Shown here in pieces: positions 5,332 through 7,174 of a stretch of 7,174 nt of DNA. Numbering within the stretch: position 1 is the stretch's first letter; every line of letters begins with the position of its first letter. This stretch comes from an uncultured Eubacteriales bacterium (GTDB lineage Bacteria > Bacillota > Clostridia > Oscillospirales > Butyricicoccaceae): assembly GCA_934636325.1 (NCBI GenBank), contig CAKUAK010000022.1, forward strand, positions 1 through 7,174, in the 5' to 3' direction. The translations under genes and the position numbers were made by a program. The notes under the pieces were generated by a model, which was not told where the DNA came from, ran no database searches, and saw only the letters and a list, made by a program, of their open reading frames with translations.

Positions 5332-6192
5332 ATGGACAAATTGAGATATAAAGCGTATGGCAAGATAAATCTCATGCTCAATATATCGGGCGTCCGGGAG
5401 GACGGATACCATACCCTCGAAACGGTCATGCAGACGGTATCGCTGCACGATGTAATTGAAATACGCTTCAGGAAAGCCCAGGGCATAGGCCTGAAGTGCG
5501 ATCTTCCGTACATTCCGAGGGACGAGAGAAACATCGCGTGGAAGGCCGCCGACCTGTTTTCAAAAAGGGTCGACTTTAAAAGGGGTATTGACATAGATAT
5601 AAAAAAGACCATACCGGTCGGCGGAGGCATGGGCGGCGGCAGCGCCAATGCGGCTGCCGTTTTGAATATGCTCAATAAAATGACGGGCTATCCGCTGGAC
5701 AGCGGGGAGCTGGCCGAACTCGGCCTGAAATTGGGCGCCGATGTTCCTTTCTGCCTTAATCGCGGGACATATCTTGCCGAGGGCATCGGAGAAAAGCTGA
5801 CAAAGCTGCCCGACATGCCCCGGTGCAGTATCGTCGTATGCAAGCCACGCACATCGGTATCGAGCAAAAATGCGTACGTCGTATATGATGAATATAATAA
5901 TAAAGAGAGCTTCGATGCCGGAGCCATGATCGAAGCGATAAAGCGGGGCAGTGTCGAGGGGGTGGCGGCGGCGCTGGGCAACTCTTTTGAGGGCCCGATA
6001 TCGGCCATGCACCCGGAAATAGGTCGTCTTATTTCAAAGATGAAGGATCTGGGGGCGTTGGGCTCGGCCATGACCGGCTCCGGCTCTGTGGTCTTCGGCA
6101 TCTTTAAAGATAACCGAAGGGCCCATGTGGCAAAGGCCGCTCTTCGGATGTCGGGTCTCCGCACCTTCTGCGTCAGGCCGGTAAGTGAATAA
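5332..6192 (+). CDS. ispE: 4-diphosphocytidyl-2-C-methyl-D-erythritol kinase
   Basis: The 286-residue cytosolic GHMP kinase phosphorylates CDP-ME at the 2-hydroxyl using ATP, in the MEP (non-mevalonate) isoprenoid pathway. Motifs in order are AYGKINLML (8-16) with catalytic K11, the GYHTLETVMQ segment, the glycine-rich ATP loop PVGGGMGGGSANAAAVL, GADVPFCL with catalytic D137, and the C-terminal MTGSGSVVFGIF. The ATP loop carries SAN where many IspE proteins have SSD, a conservative variation. The ATG at 5332 follows GGAGG (5322-5326) by five bases; the open frame extends upstream into the PHP gene but lacks a better start. It is followed after 55 bases by spoIIR, and the hairpin between them is the likely end of the ispE transcript. 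Confidence 0.96.
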   Translation: MDKLRYKAYGKINLMLNISGVREDGYHTLETVMQTVSLHDVIEIRFRKAQGIGLKCDLPYIPRDERNIAWKAADLFSKRVDFKRGIDIDIKKTIPVGGGMGGGSANAAAVLNMLNKMTGYPLDSGELAELGLKLGADVPFCLNRGTYLAEGIGEKLTKLPDMPRCSIVVCKPRTSVSSKNAYVVYDEYNNKESFDAGAMIEAIKRGSVEGVAAALGNSFEGPISAMHPEIGRLISKMKDLGALGSAMTGSGSVVFGIFKDNRRAHVAKAALRMSGLRTFCVRPVSE

Positions 6193-6216
6193 ATAACGTT
6201 ACCTCTGTCGATAATC
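6187..6216 (+). promoter_or_regulatory. Possible sigma-F promoter for spoIIR
   Basis: GAATA (6187-6191) is followed after 15 bp by GTCGATAATC (6207-6216). The forespore sigma-F consensus is approximately GYWTA, 15-16 bp, then GGNNANANTW. The -35 matches 4 of 5. The -10 matches the G, purine, A, A and T positions but not the second G or final W. spoIIR is under sigma-F in Bacillus subtilis, so this is the expected promoter type. Transcription would begin near 6222-6224, after the 5' arm of the overlapping hairpin. Confidence 0.42.
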
Positions 6217-6248
6217 AAAGCAAGAATATCGACGGAGGTTTTCTTGTA
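6201..6248 (+). terminator. Hairpin burying the spoIIR Shine-Dalgarno, with U-rich tail
   Basis: Arm 6201-6213 (ACCTCTGTCGATA) pairs with 6227-6239 (TATCGACGGAGGT) over 13 bp, 12 Watson-Crick and one U-G (6206/6234), with a 13-base loop. The last six bases of the 3' arm, GGAGGT (6234-6239), are the spoIIR ribosome-binding site. TTTTCTTGT follows at once, as in an intrinsic terminator. A transcript reading in from ispE could therefore terminate here or, if it continues, carry a masked ribosome site. Confidence 0.7.
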
Positions 6249-6814
6249 TGAAAAAGATAAAGGCTCTTCGGCTGGCGCTTGCCATAGGCTTGGGGATTTC
6301 GATGACGCTATGCTGCGTTCAGGCAGCCAGCCAGCGGCAGCTGAGCCTTAAGCTCATACGGCTGCACATTCTGGCTAATTCGGATTCCGAAGAGGATCAG
6401 GCGGTAAAACTGAAGGTCCGCGACGCTGTCCTGAAGGCCGGGATAGATATCCCGCCGGATCAGGCAGCCCTAAAAAAGCTCGAAGAAGCCGCCGAAAGCT
6501 GCCTTGCCGATAACGGATATGATATGGAGGCCTCGGCATCCTATGAGGACATATTTATAGATACCCGCGATTATGATGGATTTTCCCTTCCGGCCGGATA
6601 TTATAAGGCGGTGAGGATCGTCATAGGCGAGGGGAAGGGCAGAAACTGGTGGTGTGTCGTTTATCCGTCGCTGTGCACCGGCTTTGCCGAGGCCGAAGCG
6701 TCGGGAGTATTGACAGATGACGAGCTTTCCTATATAAAAAAAGAAGGAGAAAAATATATTTTCCGATTTAAAATACAGGAGATCATATCCGATATCGGAG
6801 AAATGCTTCTGTGA
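6248..6814 (+). CDS. spoIIR: Stage II sporulation protein R
   Basis: The 188-residue protein is predicted to be made in the forespore and exported toward the intermembrane space, where SpoIIR proteins trigger the SpoIIGA protease to process pro-sigma-E in the mother cell. A signal or anchor segment spans about residues 5-27. It is followed by the strongly conserved IRLHILANSDSEEDQ block (37-51) and KLKVRDAVL. The second conserved region has LPAGYYKAVRIVIGEGKG (114-131) and NWWCVVYPSLC (133-143), a hallmark of the family. The charged C-terminus, ending near SDIGEMLL, is intact. The ATG at 6248 lies eight bases after GGAGGT (6234-6239). Control probably involves the hairpin and the sigma-F-like promoter described upstream. 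The gene places the organism among endospore formers. Confidence 0.94.
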   Translation: MKKIKALRLALAIGLGISMTLCCVQAASQRQLSLKLIRLHILANSDSEEDQAVKLKVRDAVLKAGIDIPPDQAALKKLEEAAESCLADNGYDMEASASYEDIFIDTRDYDGFSLPAGYYKAVRIVIGEGKGRNWWCVVYPSLCTGFAEAEASGVLTDDELSYIKKEGEKYIFRFKIQEIISDIGEMLL

Positions 6815-6830
6815 CGCCTGACCGGCATGT

Positions 6831-6848
6831 CAACATATTGTTGTTTTT
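6831..6848 (+). terminator. Weak terminator-like hairpin after spoIIR
   Basis: CAACA (6831-6835) and TGTTG (6839-6843) form a 5-bp stem with a TAT loop, followed directly by TTTTT (6844-6848). It lies 17 bases after the spoIIR stop, the expected place for a terminator, but the stem is short and AT-rich. A second hairpin, GGATTT/AAATCC (6851-6856 with 6864-6869), follows without a T-run. Confidence 0.35.
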
Positions 6849-6890
6849 GCGGATTTGAACGCTAAATCCTGTGTCCGGAAAGAAACGACG

Positions 6891-6918
6891 AAAAAAGATC
6901 AAAAAATAATGAAAAAAA
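6891..6918 (+). promoter_or_regulatory. Phased A-tracts upstream of a strong promoter (UP-element-like)
   Basis: A-runs of 6, 6 and 7 bases start at 6891, 6901 and 6912, about one helical turn apart, and end just before the -35 box at 6922. Such phased tracts bend DNA and bind the RNA polymerase alpha C-terminal domain. They are typical in front of rRNA promoters. Confidence 0.6.
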
Positions 6919-6921
6919 GTG

Positions 6922-6950
6922 TTGACAAGGTGGGTGTGGCATGGTATTAT
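6922..6950 (+). promoter_or_regulatory. Strong sigma-A promoter, probably of an rRNA operon
   Basis: A perfect TTGACA (6922-6927) is followed after 17 bp by TATTAT (6945-6950), preceded by TGG (6942-6944), an extended -10. It is the best promoter in the window. Transcription should start near 6957. No protein gene follows before the window ends, which with the A-tracts and the boxA-like element downstream suggests a stable-RNA operon. Confidence 0.8.
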
Positions 6951-7107
6951 AAGCAAGCACCAAAGAGAGCGGCCACGAAGAAGCGGGCAGAGAGCTTCGG
7001 AGCGAGGAGCTTGATGAGATGGAGCGGGACTGATAAAACGGTCAATAAAAAGCACTTTGTAAATTAAACAACACCAAGAACAAGCACAACCCTGAGATTT
7101 ATTTGAG

Positions 7108-7130
7108 GTTTGAAAAGGTACTTTTCAAGC
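7108..7130 (+). other. Leader hairpin
   Basis: TTGAAAAG (7110-7117) and CTTTTCAA (7121-7128) pair perfectly around a 3-base loop, and two further pairs (one wobble) extend the stem to 7108/7130. The bases GGTT at 7107-7110 could pair instead with AACC at 7088-7091, giving an alternative fold. No U-run follows, so it is not an obvious terminator. Confidence 0.5.
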
Positions 7131-7150
7131 AGTAAAAGACGAAAGTCAGA

Positions 7151-7165
7151 TTGAGCTTTTGAAAA
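7151..7165 (+). promoter_or_regulatory. boxA-like antitermination element
   Basis: TTGAGCTTTTGAAAA resembles the boxA element of Gram-positive rRNA leaders (approximately TGYTCTTTGAAAA), bound by the NusB/NusE complex to prevent early termination of rRNA transcription. Its place late in a long untranslated leader fits. It is one main reason for reading this region as an rrn leader. Confidence 0.45.
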
Positions 7166-7174
7166 TGGTTTTAA

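Larger units (their letters stand above)
6957..7174 (+). other. Long untranslated leader, probably 5' leader of 16S rRNA
   Basis: The stretch from 6815 to the window end has no credible gene. From the predicted start near 6957 the sequence is a structured leader. It contains a possible hairpin GAAGC/GCTTC (6980-6984 with 6994-6998), three GGAGC copies in a purine-rich stretch (6999-7003, 7006-7010, 7021-7025), an 8-10 bp hairpin at 7108-7130, and a boxA-like element near the end. Mature 16S sequence (usually beginning near AGAGTTTGATC) is not reached, so the assignment is inference. A tRNA operon is the main alternative. Confidence 0.55.

Noticed and set aside
5091..6218. Minus-strand frames of 150-194 codons opposite ispE
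   Set aside because: ispE shows all GHMP kinase motifs; these frames are antisense shadows.
6783..7055. 90-codon minus-strand frame overlapping the spoIIR end and leader
   Set aside because: It overlaps the spoIIR C-terminus and promoter elements and has no recognisable domain.
6855..7067. 70-codon plus-strand frame across the rRNA-type promoter
   Set aside because: It runs through the A-tracts, -35 and -10 boxes, begins without a ribosome site and is lysine/arginine-rich because of the A-rich DNA. It is better explained as non-coding control DNA.
6957..7080. Possible T-box or other riboswitch in the long leader
   Set aside because: No T-box signature sequence or other riboswitch core was recognised, and no downstream protein gene is present.

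Overview
The window reads as chromosomal DNA of an endospore-forming member of the Clostridia (Firmicutes). The main evidence is spoIIR, a gene confined to endospore formers, together with strong GGAGG-type Shine-Dalgarno sequences, sigma-A type promoters with 17-bp spacers, and frequent ATA isoleucine codons in DNA of moderate G+C. No mobile element, CRISPR array, tRNA or phage gene was seen. Gene content is mostly ordinary core functions; the less ordinary signals are regulatory.

Layout, left to right. (1) Bases 1-563, plus strand: the last codons of an unknown upstream gene, then a small unassigned five-helix membrane protein. (2) Bases 592-630: a long hairpin between convergent genes, probably a weak bidirectional terminator. 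(3) Bases 639-2802, minus strand: a CDF metal exporter with a manganese-type site and an unusual duplicated cytoplasmic domain, followed downstream by a DagK/YegS-type lipid kinase. (4) Bases 2844-3449, plus strand: a good promoter, a 5' leader hairpin and a dCMP deaminase. (5) Bases 3446-4430, minus strand: a DUF378 membrane protein and a short-chain dehydrogenase of the EF-P 5-aminopentanone reductase (YmfI) type. The reductase's own promoter contains a perfect palindrome, and its stop codon overlaps that of the dCMP deaminase. (6) Bases 4511-6814, plus strand: a PHP-family histidinol-phosphatase-like enzyme, ispE (isoprenoid precursor synthesis) and spoIIR (forespore-to-mother-cell signal). 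(7) Bases 6815-7174: no protein gene. It holds phased A-tracts, a near-consensus promoter and a long leader with a boxA-like element, which looks like the start of an rRNA operon. The window stops before any 16S sequence.

How the genes relate. Most are unrelated housekeeping genes in short alternating transcription units. The PHP enzyme and ispE lie 14 bp apart and are probably co-transcribed. The point most worth a second look is the 55-bp ispE-spoIIR gap. There a 13-bp stem (12 Watson-Crick pairs and one G-U) buries the spoIIR Shine-Dalgarno in its 3' arm and is followed by a U-rich tail. A sigma-F-like promoter has its -10 element inside the 5' arm. I infer that this would stop or silence vegetative read-through from ispE, while forespore transcripts starting after the 5' arm would be freely translated.
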